The notes: generated from the sequence alone by a model not told the origin. Shown: positions 45,419 to 58,324, counted from the first letter of the stretch. The stretch: 64,000 bases of DNA from Tilletia caries (GCA_032718865.1 JALUTQ010000035.1:434001-498000), one strand, 5' to 3'. A program made the numbers and translations.

Positions 45419-48045
45419 TCACGCTTGCAACGCAAAGCTAACGATGACCGTCCCGTTCCGCGCCTCCGGGACGCGCATCCACCGACCCAGACGAGGTTCC
45501 TGCCCGAGCCCAATGACGAGCAGGGGCGCAATCCCGTCCTTCCGACCGCGAATCTCCTGTTCCTTCTTGCCCACCACCACCGCGTCTACCTCCGTATCCG
45601 TCGCTGTCGATGCTCCGTTCCCGTTCCCGTTAATGTGCCCGTTGACTAGCTTGGAAGACGAGAGCAAGGCCAGGCCGTCCTCTTCCATGCTCTCTTCCTC
45701 CATCCCAGCATCGCTCTCCTCTTCATCGTCATCACCAAGCTTCTCCTTCACCCGAAGCGGACCCCGTCGTTCCTCCCGCCACTTCTCAGCCATCACCGGT
45801 CTCCGATCGACCACCTCCGAATGATCCGCCGCCGCCTTTGCCCGACTCGTCTTGGGCACGGTGGGCGTGAGCAGTTGCAGGCTGTTCACGAAGCCGGGCG
45901 CCTCGATGGTGAAGGGTAGTGGCGCGAAGGAACGGAGCTGTCGATCGAGGGCCCAGAGTCGGACGTAGCCGTCCCATGAACCTGTAGTCGAAAGCACACC
46001 GCGTGTGAGTAGATATTGGTGAGCGAATGAAGAACCAAGCACAGCGAGAAAGGGAGGTATAAGCACGTACCACTCGCGAAGACATCGCCATAAGGCAGAC
46101 ATGACAGACTCGTAATCCAACGCGGGGTCGCAATAGTCCCCTCTGTCTCGGTGGCGGTCTCCTGTAAGCCGTGTGCGATGGCATATGTGAAGATGGGCTT
46201 CTTCTTTGTGCTCGACCACAGCGCAAGCATGCTAGAGAAGGGGGTGAATCAAGTGAGACAGTCAGCACTTTGCGCAGAACGGAGGAAGAAGGAAACCCCC
46301 GAACATACCCGCTATCGCCTCCGCTCAAGAAGTGCTGATTGTCAATCATGGCAACACAGTCGACGCTCCCCTCAAAAAAGCTCATCTGCGGCACCACAGC
46401 CGCCTCCGCCTTCGCCTTCGCCCTAATCCGAGCTTTACCCGCAGCATCCGCCGCCATCCCTCCCGGACCAGCAGCCGCAAGAGCAGCCGCGTCCTCCTTC
46501 TCCAATATCCTCGCCAAATCCCCACCCTCGAGCACCTCCCTGACTTTACTCTTCCCGCCCGCGCGGAACACGAGCTGGGACTCGTCCCGGATCTTCCACC
46601 AGCGACAGGTGCGATCGCGGCCGCCTGCGCTGACGGCGACCTCGGATCGGAGGGCGGACAGGCTGAGGACGGGGTCCTGGTGGCCGAAGAGGGTCTCGAT
46701 GTAGGAGCCCTGTGCGGCATCGAAGAGCTTGAGGGTGCGGTCGAGGGAGGCGCTGTAGAGTTCTGAGGAGGCGAGGCGGAAGGTGAGGGAGGTGATGCTG
46801 TCCTTGTGGCCTGAGAGGGTCTTCACCCATCGTGGCCGGGAGGACGATGTTGTTGAGGAGGAGGGTGTGAGTTCCCATAGACCGATGCGACGGTCCAGTC
46901 CGCCCGAAGCAAGGAAACGGCCATCTGTGCTGAGCGCAAGGGCCCAGATGGCATCGGTATGGCCCTGTCCTTCGTCCAATCTCAAAATATGCATACGCCC
47001 GCCATTTGAGGCGTCTGAATGAGATGTGCCATTGGCATTTTGGATCGAGCTAGACTTGCCCTTTGGATTAGTGCCATTGGCTGTTGCGGAGGCAACCTTC
47101 ATATCGACATCGTCGTCTTGTTGAGAGTCGTCGCCCGCATTCTGAAATGACGTGAGCCTCTGGGCGCGCATGCGACGACGAGCTGCTCCGCTGGTAGCTG
47201 ATTTTGGGATGGGGTGTGTCACCGTTCTCTCCTTCGCCTTTGCCTTACCTTTTCCTTTGGATCCAGCTGATGCTGCCGTAGGTATGGAGTCTGGTTTGAG
47301 TGCCTTTGGAATGACGGTGAGGAGTTTCCCGTCGCTGAGACGCCATTGGCAGATGGATCCATCCTTGCTGGCGGTGAAGAGTACTTGTGCGTCTGCACTT
47401 GCGACGGCCGAGGTGACGGGCAGGCGATGACCCTTGGTATGCACGATGCGGGAGCTGCTGCTGCTGCTGGCGCTGGTTGACGGTTCTAATGGTTTTGCGG
47501 AAGGCGGAAGCAGGCGATGTGCGAGGAAGACGTGCAGATTGCCGCTCTGCTCGAGGACGTCCTTCTGCAGCCGGGCAGCAATGTTGTCCTTGTCGGCCTG
47601 TACCGCATCCGGGCCTTCGAGCTCTGTGACAATACCAAATGAATCAGCAACGACCCCGAGCTCAGCGCAGTATCCTAACTGTGTGCAACTCACCATCGTC
47701 GTCCTTGAGGCGATCGAGGTACATCTTCGCGAGCCGTACGCGGGCCTGCGCTGGTGTTTCTGCGGCCTCGGCCTCGTCGTCGCTGCGGAGGCCATCGTCG
47801 CGCACGCGGAAGTCCATATCCTCCGCACGCGCCCCGCCTCGGCCGCCGTCGCTGTCATCATCGTCATCGTCGTCGCCGTTGCCGTTGCCGTTGCTCTTGT
47901 CCCTGCGGCTGGGAGCAGCGCGGCTGGCAGTGCTGGGTCCGCGGTGTGCATGGCTGGTTCCGGAGTTTCCGGTGCTGCGGCGCTGTGCCCCGGAAGGCGA
48001 GCCGTCCGGGCGCTTTCGCTTGCGCTGGAAGAACGCGTCTGGCAT
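45419..48045 (-). CDS. RRP9: U3 snoRNP protein Rrp9 (U3-55K), WD40
   Basis: Exons 48045-47694, 47623-46309, 46231-46071 and 45981-45419 sum to 2,391 nt, 796 residues. The N-terminus MPDAFFQRKRKRP and the acidic stretch are typical, followed by the Rrp9 block RVRLAKMYLDRLKDDDG. WD40 repeats include VLFTASKDGSICQW, FLASGGLDRRIGLWEL, ELYSASLDRTLKLFD, EVAVSAGGRDRTCRWW, FLSGGDSGMLALW and SWDGYVRLW. Rrp9 binds the U3 B/C motif and acts in 18S pre-rRNA processing in the nucleolus. It is longer than the roughly 475-570-residue norm because of low-complexity inserts between WD blades and an acidic insert near the C-terminus. It converges with NSE1 (229 bp between stops). Confidence 0.9.
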
Positions 48046-49968
48046 TGTCGCTGGCTTCTCCCTCTGTCGCTGTCTCCCGCTGTCTCGCTGCTGTCCAGAC
48101 AAGTGAAGCGACCTTCCTGCTCTGGAAATTTTTGGATGAGCGAGACGCGAGAAAAAAACAGGCAGCCAAGTGGAGGTCGCTCACCACGTGGCGGTCCAAT
48201 CGCCGAATCACCGACCATCACCTCCTCACCTCCTCAGTCCTCGACCGCCGCCGCCTCCGCCTCGACCTCATCTGCCTGCCTCATCCGCTCGTCTGGGAGA
48301 ACGAGTCAGGGTTCTCCATCTTGCTCAGTGGTGATGACTTGTGCGTGTAAGAGGGAAGCCTGGGTAAGAATAAGAAAAGTTCCTTTCCACAAGGTCTGCT
48401 CTGCTGACTGCCTCCATTTTCCATCTGCTGGGTCTCGCGTATACATCTGCCTCATCATCGAGCTCACACTTTCCATCGCTCCCCCTCCCCGCCTCCCCCT
48501 CCTCTGGGAATCTCACCTTTCCCCCAGACTGCGCAGTGCGTCGGGACCGAACGTGCTCCAACAAACGTCCGTGATTGATGAGCTGGTTGATGTTTCTCTC
48601 TCTTTCTCTCCTGCTCCCCTCCCTCCTCCTCCTCCTGTCTGGGCCGCCCTTCATCTCCGATACCACACGGAGACGACGTGGATGTGGACGTCTTGCCAGC
48701 GATGCACCTACGTCCATAACTGTCCGACGCATGACACCCCACCCTCAAAGCCTCCCGAGTCCCGTCGTATATCCTTCTTTGCCTCCTGAGTCCCGTCGTA
48801 TATCCTTCTTTACCCGTCTCAGCCACAGAATCACGTCACAATTTCACCGGTCCGCCGCAAAGTCTGCATCAGAATCCCGTCCGCTGCGAGCCACACATTT
48901 CCCTCCCATCCCCTTTCCTCCCCCACCTCCCCCATTCAAGGACCATCTCGCCAATCTCAGTCTGCGGTATCCATCCCTCCCCCGCGGACACAAGTGCCAC
49001 TGCAGAGGTTGATCCGTGCCGAGCGCCAATCGTTCACCCGGTGAGAGCAAGCGTCTGCGGGTTGCCCACATGAGCAGACGAAAGCTAACTGCAGCTTATC
49101 TCCGAAAGACCCCGCATCCCTCATACAGTTCATTCTTCGGTCCTCTTGTTTTTCCGCCTGCGTACCTCGATCTCCGCGAGAACCGGACCTGGTCAGTCCT
49201 GTCGTCTCATGAAGACTTCCACCGGGCTTGCGGTACTCATATTGACTTCGCGAGATGAGATGAGACAGGATGCTCTCACCTCACGTGCCTCGTGCTGGCT
49301 CTGCGCTCGGCCACGGGATATGTACTCTCGAAAGTCGAAGTAAGTCCCAAATCCAGCGTGCAAAAACCGCAGATGGCTCGCCCCGCTCGACAGCAGAAAC
49401 CTCCTTCTCTGCACGGATTCGGTGGGCTCCGAAGATCGCAAACCCACCCTTCCCCGACGAGCCTATCTCGCCTTACTTTCCTGCCCAAGCGCGAAGAACA
49501 CTCCCAAAATCTCATCACTGCAGTATTCCGATCTCCTCCAACGTCGCTCATCATCATTGTCATCATCCCAGGCTTCAGCTCGTCTTCGAGGGTGCTGATA
49601 GGACTCTGCTTCGAGAAAACTGGGCCTCATTTAGCCACGGATTCAAAAGACAGCTGATCTCCCTCCTGACAAGTCATCTACCCCCTCACTTCAGAGCCTT
49701 CTCACACTTTTCTCTCACCCTCCACGTTCCCTTCCTTTCTTTCTTTGGCCGCCTCCCCGCCCGTCTGCGCTTCCTTGCTTTGAATCCTCCAGTTCTTCAC
49801 ATCCTCTACACCCAATCCTCCTTTCCGCCCGCAAATCCCTGTCACTCCTACCGGCAACCAGGCACGCGTAAGTCAGTATCACTCCTCTCAAGCAGGCGGT
49901 CCTACTCACTCATCTGCGATTCCGCTGGTTTCATCCCGCAGTTAACGAAAGCAGCCTCCCTCAGAAAC
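48046..49968. other. 1.9-kb divergent interval between RRP9 and the Ste12-type gene
   Basis: Promoter region of both genes and probably a long 5' leader for the downstream regulator. An intron in that leader is suggested by GTAAGT near 49869 and CCGCAG near 49940. A 31-bp direct repeat sits at 48750-48780 and 48781-48811 (one mismatch). The frame ahead of 49969 is open back to 49270, but those residues are uninformative, so I did not extend the gene. Confidence 0.4.
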
Positions 49969-52900
49969 ATGTCGGACGGCTCGCGCGACTACTCCTCTCA
50001 ACAACAAGTCTCGCCCTACGACGACTCTGTCCGCCCTCCATGCCGGACTCCCTCGCCAGTCCGCCCATCCTCGGCATCGCTCACACCTCCTTCCGCACCG
50101 TTCAGTCCGAGTCCTATCTCAAGCCCTTCGTCATCGCTGCGCATCCACTGGCAGCAGCTGCACCAACGTCAGCACCAGTCGCCCAGCCTCGACTTGACTC
50201 AGCAGCAACAATGGGAGACATCGCATCAACTCCGGCTGGATCAAGCCTCACTTGGCTCTTCCCCCGCCCCTGCTGCTCCTACTCAAGATGGGCCGGATAC
50301 GATACACTCGACTCAACAGCACATCAACTCCGGATCGAGCTACGACGTCGACGTCGACGGAGCCTTGGTCGGTACATCTCCCTCAGCGTCCACGTCGTTC
50401 GCCTCGAGCGCAGCACCTAGCCTGTCATCAGCAGCACAACACGGTCACCGTCGAAAGCGCAGTCAGACCGAGCACATCAACATCGCTACCGCAGGTGGAT
50501 ACCTGCCCCTCTTCTCACCGCATGCCACTCGGTCTAGGCAAGACCATGCATCATCTCCCACGAGCCTCTCGACTTCAATAACGGCTCGTTCACGCTCGCC
50601 TCCACTGTTATGGGCCAGAACGCTGCCTCGCTCTCACAGCAGTCGCAGTCTGGGCAACCAGGTCTTCAAGGAGGGTTCATCGACATCTCTCAGCTCGACG
50701 AGTCCGTACGAGTTCAGCATCATGACTCCGCGAGGCTCTCGGTTCCAGGCCTCGGACGAGAGGACGGTGGTCGGGGAGTCAAGTGGTGGGACAAGAGACA
50801 CTGAATCGTCGCACAAGATTCCGACAGGCTCGTTTCCTTCAGGGTCGCACACATACGGCAGGGGTCCAGACATCCCAATCACCCCGCCCATGCCTCGCAT
50901 CGGATATGCTCCACTCCCTCCAACCCCTACGCCAGCCTACAGACCCTCCTCAACGACCCCTCCCGCCTCATCACTCAACCTGACCAGTCTCCCAGCCAGC
51001 CCCTTTCGAGCCCGGTACCAGACGGGAGACCTCACCAGCCCGTTCCTGAACCGCTTCGACGCTGCTCACATCGGCACATCATCCAGCTGCGCACCTGCAT
51101 CTCTCAAGCGCAGCTCGATGGGCTTCCCGCTGTCGACCAGTCCCACCCGGCCCCGGGCCTATCGGAAGATCGGAGCGACGAACGGACTGGGGCTGCACGT
51201 CCCTCCACTAGGTGTCTCCGGGTCGCAAGTGTCGAAAGCAGAGGAGGTGGCCGTGATGACGGGGCGTGAGGGTGGTGCTGCCCTCTTGCGTCCGGTCAAA
51301 AGTCAGGGTATGCGGATCACGTCGGCTCCGCAGGTTAAGCCTACGTTGCCTCGATTTGACGATCTCGAGCTGCCGGCACCGTCCGCTTCTGGGACTCTTT
51401 ATGGGAGCCGTTCGCTCACGGGTGCGTCAACAGGATATTGGCCGTCCCGCAAGCTCGGACGGCCGCAGTATCATGGGCACAGCGATACGCTTACGGCGGT
51501 ATACCAGCCGGCATACGTATCCACACTGTCATACGAGGACTCGTCTGTCGTCATGCTGCCTCCGCTCCGAAGCAACAACCTCATCCCATGGGCTAGTGTC
51601 GGGCCTACGGGCGGATTCGACGATGCTGCTGGAGACGAGGACGAGAATGACTCCCTCATCTGCTCCTCCGATCCGGGGAGCGAATCACGGCCGTCGGCCT
51701 TCTGCCAATCGACAACGGCATCACACCACGCTGCTGCGGCTGGATGGGAAGAGACGAGTCGACAAGTTCACCATGCTGCCACGTTCGAAACTAGGCCGTC
51801 CTCAGAGTTCTCGTTGCGATACGGATACACGTCGTCGTCGCCGAGGTTGCATGCGAGCACGGCGACAGCATCTGGCCATCGTCAGCGTGCTAGTACGTCT
51901 ATATCCCAGGTGCCGCGTCTCCCGCGCATTCTGAGGTCTCACAGCGATGGGTCGAATGTGAATACCGCCAGTCACAAGTTTACTTCGGCTGCTGATCAGT
52001 CGGTCTCCGGTGTCGAGCTCAGTGGCGACGAGAAGCCACTCCTGCCGACCCAGACCGGGTTGGTCCGTAGTACCCTCACCCGCTCGTCGACGAAGGTCAA
52101 GCCCTCGCAGCAGCAGCAACATCAACATGCTGAGCAAAGTGGAACCGGCGGCCCAACCGATCTCGGTCCACGGTACGATCTGATCAACCATGCCCACCAT
52201 CTCAAGCTCTTCCTCGCCTTCGCGCCTGAACTTCTGCTCGCGGATCAACTCGGCGACATCCCCGGTCTGCTCGTTGAGAATTCTCGATCTTCGTCCTCAG
52301 CCTCAGCCTCGGTCTCGGCGCGGGAGAGTCCGACACCTGGAGCGATCTTCATCACGCGGCCGAGAGGAAGCGAGCACGGCCATTCGGCCCTTGTGGGGAC
52401 GTGGTCGACCCTGCCTCGATCAGGCAAGGAGGGCGGAGGTGGGAGTGGCTCCGGCACGATCTCCGCCAGCACTCGTTCGTCCCAGCGCCACCAACAGCAA
52501 CAGCAGCAGCAGCAACAACAATCGACACAGACGGACCTGATGCGTTCTCACTTCGAAACATTTTACGTCCCTCAGTCGAAAGCGCGCCAACGGCTGGAGA
52601 AGGCTCGACAAGTGACTGCTTCCAAGTCGGCTAGTGGGAGTGCTCCTGCCCCTCATGCTGGGCGTCATACCTCGCATGGCACGGTGCTCGCCTCGCGCAG
52701 TCATCAACACGATCGGGCTTCGTCTTCGATCGCCCATCACCAACGAGCTCGACCGCTGGTGCTGTCGTCGGTCCCGCCCGCTTCTGCTTCTGCTTCTGCT
52801 TCTGCTTTGGCTAGACTACCGGCGATGCCGATCTTTCATCGCTTCCCGCTGCCTACGAACAACTTTGACGAAGCGGACCAAGGTGTCGGTGGAGCGGCGG

Positions 52901-53670
52901 AGTCGGAGGAGGTCTTTGTTTCATGTGTGCTGTGGGATGGGCAGACGTGGTTGACTGGGTGAGTTTCTCCATGGCGGAACACGCGCACCGACACAAGGAG
53001 AATGTTGTGGGCAGATGCTGATGGGTCCCCCTTCCTTGTTTTCTTCCTTGCACAGGACCGACATCTGCCGCATCATCCGCTTCCGATTCGAGAGCTTCGG
53101 TCGTAAGATCGTCAACCTGAACAAGTTCCACGAAGGGATCTACAGTGACCTACGCAACATCAAAGCAGGAGCCGGTGCGACCTGCGAAGAGCCCAAATCG
53201 GCCTTCCTCGAAGCGCTCTACATCTACGAGACGATCCAGTCGGCCAAGCGACAGAAGACGTTCCACTGGTTCCCCATCGCGATGCACGACCAGCTCTTCC
53301 TTGATCAGCTGTCGCGCGATTATGAGCGGAGGGTGCGGAATGAGGCTATGTGTACGGAGGCTGTTCGCGAGCCGGCGCTCAGCTTTGTGTATAATGGCTA
53401 TCTGGCTTTGGTGTGTGTTTGCACCGCTGCGACCTGAGCCTTGACATCGAGCACACTGCTGACACTTTTCCTCTTCTTCCTTTTTCCCACGGCGAACAGG
53501 CAGACCAGCTCGGATTGGGGGACGGAGAGTCGGGACGTCCCGCACCACTCCACCATCCGACGGTCTCACAGAATGAACTCCTCAAGCAGATACAAGTCGA
53601 CGAAGTGGCTCTACATGCGATGGCCATGGGCATCAACGACGCCTTCCTGCCTCCTCATGGGCATCGCTGA
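49969..53670 (+). CDS. Ste12-type transcription factor with C-terminal, interrupted STE domain
   Basis: Exons 49969-52958, 53056-53410 and 53500-53670 sum to 3,516 nt, 1,171 residues. The first ~735 residues are Ser/Pro/Thr/Gln-rich without a recognisable domain. The STE domain starts near residue 735 (NHAHHLKLFLAFAPELLLAD). It is interrupted by about 220 low-complexity residues, then resumes with EEVFVSCVLWDGQTWLTG, TDICRIIRFRFESFGRKI, GIYSDLRNIKAGA, EEPKSAFLEALYIYE and KTFHWFPIAMHDQLFLDQL. In Ste12 this homeodomain-like region binds pheromone-response/filamentation promoters. Unlike typical basidiomycete Ste12, the domain is near the C-terminus and no C2H2 fingers follow; about 80 residues remain. 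The intron between TG and TD keeps the conserved TGTDI motif intact. Confidence 0.82.
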
Positions 53671-54083
53671 GAACAACAACAAGAAATGCGGCCCAGCTTT
53701 AGTCGGCCGGTCCCTCAAAGCGCTCCCCTGCTCAGAATATCGTCCGTCCTCCAGAAATATCGCCCGCCTGGCCTCTTTAACATACCCTAAGTACGGTTTC
53801 GCATCATTATATCCTTCCCTCACACAGACAGTCCGACAGGGCTTCGTCCTCTTCTTCCCTTCCCCCCACCCCATCTTAGAACGAGCTATCACTGCTGTAT
53901 TCACATGTAAAAGGGCAAGCATCGAAGCTTCAACTGAATATAAGCAGCCAAATGACTAATATACTACTGGTATAGTAGGCAGTAGTCTCAGTAGAACGTG
54001 AGGTATTTGTAGGACGAGACGGAGGCCGAGAACGTTCTGGCCCGTCATCGTCTCTGTGGTCAGTCGCATTCTGCGGCCAACAA
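53671..54083. other. intergenic between convergent genes
   Basis: 413 bp of 3' flanking sequence shared by the Ste12-type gene and the TAP-type hydrolase. It is AT-richer than its surroundings. No coding segment supported. Confidence 0.4.
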
Positions 54084-56828
54084 CTACTTGCGTCGCAGAG
54101 GGAGCCAGGGCACTATCTTGTCCAGCACCGAGCTGTCATTCCCACCTTCCTTCTTCTCATCCTCCTCCCCGTCCTTCTTCCCATCCGCCTTCTCCTTCTT
54201 CTTCGCATCGAAAGGCTTCCGATCCGCCATGCACTCCCGCTCCTCCCCCTCCCCCGGCCACTTCCCACTCAAAATCACATCCCGAATAATCTCATTCGTG
54301 CACTCCGACGGGTCCTTGAACGACGTATGTCCGTACCCATGGTGGATGACGAGTCGGGTATTCTCGGTGCCCCATTCTTTTTGGACCATGCGCGCGTTGG
54401 GGATCGGCGTGACGGGGTCAAAGGTGCCTGCGATGAGGAGGAGCGGGTTCTTGAGCTTGCTCGTGTAGTTGCCCCGGTAGACTTCGGCGGGCGGGCCGTA
54501 GGAGTTCTGGTAGGTACGGCAGGAGAAGATGATGGGGAAGAAGTTGCCGGGCCATAGCCAGGATCTGCAGGGACAAGAGGAACATCAGCATGTGAGACCT
54601 TCGGGTTCGATCGAGGTGGGTTGGCCCGGGAGAGTGGGTGCGGGAAAGTACTCACCGGATCCTTGCGTCGTGGTAGTACGCCATCCAGGACGACCATGGC
54701 TCCTTGGGCGCATCATACGAATCTCCACAGATCACCTGGTACACCAGCTCCGAACTCGTCGACTCAGGCGCCTTGACGCCCTTCCACTCCACTTCACCCT
54801 TACCATCTCGCTGCGGCTGTTGTTCAAGCGGGTCGTACTCCCACGTGTGCGATTCTAGGGCGAGGGTGTTGTTGCCTTCCAGGAGCTGTTTGAGCATCTT
54901 GGCGACCTTGGTCCAGCTGCCGGGCGAGTAGGTGGACGAGAAGATGTTGGAGACGACCGATTCGTACCTGTTTACATCGGGGGCGCGCGAATGCACTTTC
55001 AGCTTGATTGGTGCGAAGGTATGTCAGACAAAAGCGACAGACTCACGTCACCAGTCCTGCGCCTTGCTCAGGGTGCGTAGCGGGTCGAGGCAGTACCCGG
55101 AGCGAGGCGAGCAAGTCGTGGATGTGGTCTTTGACCGAGTCCAAGGTCTGAACGGTACCGTTGATCTTGGCCAACTCGCAGGTTTCGGGTCCAGCTTTGA
55201 TGCACTCGGTGAGAAACCCCTTATAGAACGAAGCTGTGCCGTTTCCGTTTGTCTGTACCACAGAACGTGGAAGAGACGCAAGGGTCAGATTGATGGGCCT
55301 CTTCTTGTCCAGAGAGTCGTTCTTTCGCAGGATAGACTGGTAGATACTTACGGATCGGCCCCAGTCAAAGGGTGAACGAGTCAGTCGGGAGCTGATGGAA
55401 GTAGCAAACAGTTCAATAAGGTGGTCAGGTGGAATGGCTTGCCGACTGAATCTGTAAGAAGGCACCCACTACTGGACACCGTCGAGTACGACGCGTCCGA
55501 CTCGGTGAGGGAACATCTGCAGAGCATGGCCCAATCGTACACGTCAACAAGACTCGCCTCTGCTGATGAGGAGCCTTTACAAAGACACGTACAGCTGAGT
55601 AGGTCTGCATAAGATTGGTGCCGTAGGAGTAGACGATGGCTGTGATTTCGTCTTCGCCGAGCGCGTCGCGAATCGCGTCGACGTCGCGCGCGACGAAGGC
55701 CGTCGTCAAGAATCGACCAAGGTCGCCATTCTTCTCCTCGCAGGCTTTCCACATCGCTTGGAAGTAGCTGAATGAAGGAGAAGCGTGTTCAGATGCATCC
55801 CCCTCCGAGTAGCGCAAACAAAGTTGACACTCGATCGTGCTTACATGTCTGTGACGCGGAGATGGTTCTCGCCGACGCTCAGGTTGCGGTCGCCGTTGGC
55901 TGAGGTGTCGGTGAACTGCCGAGCCAGGGTCGACCACCGATCCCTGAAGACATCGTGTTTGTGACATGCGGCATTCGGAGTCGACATGTTGACTCCTGGA
56001 GGTTGCCGAACCTTCAAGGTGAGTATAGGTACATGTGGAAGAAAGGAACATCAACGGCAAAGGAAGCCGTACGCACCTCTGGGATCAAAGCCAAGGATAT
56101 CCATCGTGCCATTCGAAAAATCGTGGCTGTGCTGCTCTCCGAGATACCAAGCTGTGCCAGATCCCGATCCGCCAGGCCCGCCTGGATTCAGGACGATGGT
56201 TCGGTTCGACTTAGTCTTGCCGGCCTGGTACATGACGAGCGCGATGCGGGCGGTGCGAGAGTCGCTGTGGTTCGTGTAGTCGAGTGGGACGTCGAGGTAT
56301 CTGCACGATTCAAGAGGCTCCGATTGAGTATGGACAGAAGAGGGAGGCGGGGAAAGAGAAAACTATGACTGACCCGCATTTCCACTTGTGCTGGTTGGTG
56401 TCCTTAGCCGGATTGGGGAAGCACGGCGTGAAGTTGAGGCGATCAGTTGGGCTGTTGGGATCATGCTGTTCCGTTCGCACGCATGTAAGAAGTCAGTGAG
56501 CCGCCTTTTGATCCTCCCATAGCTGTGACACAGTGGCCCACTCCGAGCTCACGGTGATGATCCTGCTGAACTCGCGTCCCTTATCGACGAAGCCGTCCAT
56601 GGCATCGCGCACGTACATGAGGCTGGGTCCGAGCACGTAGACCGTCGCCAGACATGCTACAATGACTTTGAGGAATCGCAGGATCGAGAGTCTGCTTCTC
56701 CGTGGGGACGCGTTCTTGAGCTGATGCGACGCGCCAGCATCGCTGCTCCTGCTCCTGCTGGCGAACCTGTCATAGCCGATGCTGATATCGGGCCCGGCGT
56801 CCTTGTAAGCGGGAAGAAGGCCAGACAT
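54084..56828 (-). CDS. membrane-anchored alpha/beta hydrolase, TAP-like (peptidase S33 type)
   Basis: Ten exons: 56828-56553, 56465-56374, 56300-56077, 55995-55845, 55767-55593, 55516-55473, 55391-55352, 55252-55047, 54967-54656, 54564-54084; 2,001 nt, 666 residues. An N-terminal cytoplasmic segment precedes one transmembrane helix (LKVIVACLATVYVLGPSLMY), implying a type II membrane protein. The catalytic domain shows YLDVPLDY, the oxyanion loop NPGGPGGSG, FDPRGVNMSTP, the nucleophile elbow VYSYGTN, FLTECIKAGPETC, the acid in GTFDPVTP and the catalytic His in GYGHTS, matching secreted tripeptidyl-aminopeptidase-like hydrolases with a TAP C-terminal domain. The elbow has Val where GxSxG usually has the first Gly. 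The C-terminus is a Lys/Glu/Asp-rich tail. Substrate unknown. Confidence 0.85.
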
Positions 56829-57867
56829 TGCTGAAGGAGAGGTAAGCGCAAGAATTGAAGTCTATACGAAGGGAGAACACGGAACGAGCAAGAAGTGTAA
56901 GCAGGGAGGAAACGACGAGCAAGGCAGTCGTTGTTCTCGTCGTCGTCGCCGTCGTCGCCGTCGTCGTCGAGCTCATCTCTATCCTCACCACGACGAAGTA
57001 CCGTAAGATGCCCAGGCTAGCGCGGCGCACACGAGCCTCATCATCTCATCACGCCTCCCGTCCGTTCACCTCCCGTCCGTGCCCAGCTGGTGATTCGCGA
57101 ATCGCGGCTCATCACCTTCGTCAACCTCAGCCGCGATCGCGTCCATTCGGTTTCCTCACATTTTCTGCAACAGGAGGAACGCGTCCAGCAGCCAGCAGCT
57201 CAGCACGGAGCACCACTATCCACTCATTGCGCCATCGTCGCCTCGTCTGGCGGCATCGTCCCGCAAGCAGCAAGGCGCAGAACCTTCCTGGATAAATTAC
57301 TCTCGCTGCCGCGGCACGCAGCCGGGTTCTAGCCGGGTGTCTCACAGCGTTTCAGCGCCCCGACGGCCGACGATGTTCGGGATCTGCAGAAATCGGCACG
57401 GTTATTAGCTCCACCAAGATTCGGAAGGCCAGGCGGCAGGTCCGTTTTGCAGTTGTGAGCTGCAGGCCCGGCAGGGTCAGATACCCCCCAACAGACTATG
57501 CAGGATAAATTGTTGAGCTGTCTAAGAGGGCATAGCTGGGCCAGAAAACATATCCCTGGTTTTTCCAATCAGCTTGGATTCCCTCCATGATCATGATCTC
57601 CCACTACAATTCATCGATCGATCGGCCTATGACCGAGCGATGATGTCACGCTCTCGCGCCTCAAGCCCGGCTGTGGCACGTGACCGTGCCTCAGCCTGCC
57701 ACACCTCACCATCCATCTTGCCGCTCGCGGCGGTTCTTCCCCCATACGTGCAGAGCTGTCGAGGTCGAGAAATCCCTCCGCTCCCGACAGCCCCCCCCCC
57801 CCCCCGCCCCCAGCGGGCTCCGGTAGACCCCAGCGACCCTCGGACTAGCCATTTCTATAACGCAAAG
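56829..57867. other. gene-poor interval with a C15 homopolymer
   Basis: About 1 kb without a supportable gene. The first part is the promoter of the hydrolase gene and contains a GTCGTC-rich run (about 56936-56970). A run of 15 C lies at 57791-57805. Confidence 0.35.
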
Positions 57868-58324
57868 ATGAGGTACGTGACGCAGTTCTCGGGCGCGCTC
57901 TGCGGCTGCCGCTGCTGCTGCCACGCCGGTTACTGACGCCGGGTCTTCCTTTCGCTTTCCCACAGACGAATCAGACATAAGCGTACCCACCACGCCCGCC
58001 GAGGTTCGTACACGCCCCCGCTCTTCCTTCTCGGCCCCTCGACTACTAAATGCTGACCCTTTCCAATTCCTTCTTTCTCTCTGCTTCCCCTCCCTTTACC
58101 GGCTCCCCTTTCCAATCTCTCCTGCCCTCTTTCTTGCCTGCGCTACCACCCCACTTTGACAGATTTCTCCCGCGGCGCCCACATGCCCAGCGCCTCCCAC
58201 CTCGAGACCCAAGAAGGTCACGGAGGAGGCGCCGTTCACGCCGGCGGAGGCTGATCGCGCGGCTGGGTTGGGGGTGGATAATCGGCAGGGGAATGCGGAT
58301 TCGACAACAGCTATGTCAACATGA
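57868..58324 (+). pseudogene. ZNF593/BUD20-like relic lacking the zinc-finger core
   Basis: Possible exons are 57868-57872 (ATG AG), 57966-58003 and 58163 onward. The first two join to MRRIRHKRTHHARR, like the basic start of ZNF593/Bud20 60S-biogenesis factors. The end of the third piece, in another frame, reads RPKKVTEEAPFTPAEADRAA followed by GLGVDN, close to the conserved C-terminus of that family. The expected TKDLDQI block and the C2H2 finger are absent. A short stretch in the first frame (SASHLET) resembles the finger's helix, so a deletion plus frameshift is plausible. All splice guesses are tentative. Confidence 0.4.

Noticed and set aside
49270..49968. N-terminal extension of the Ste12-type protein by 233 residues
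   Set aside because: The frame is open but compositionally random, with signs of a 5' leader intron; the ATG at 49969 starts a plausible protein.
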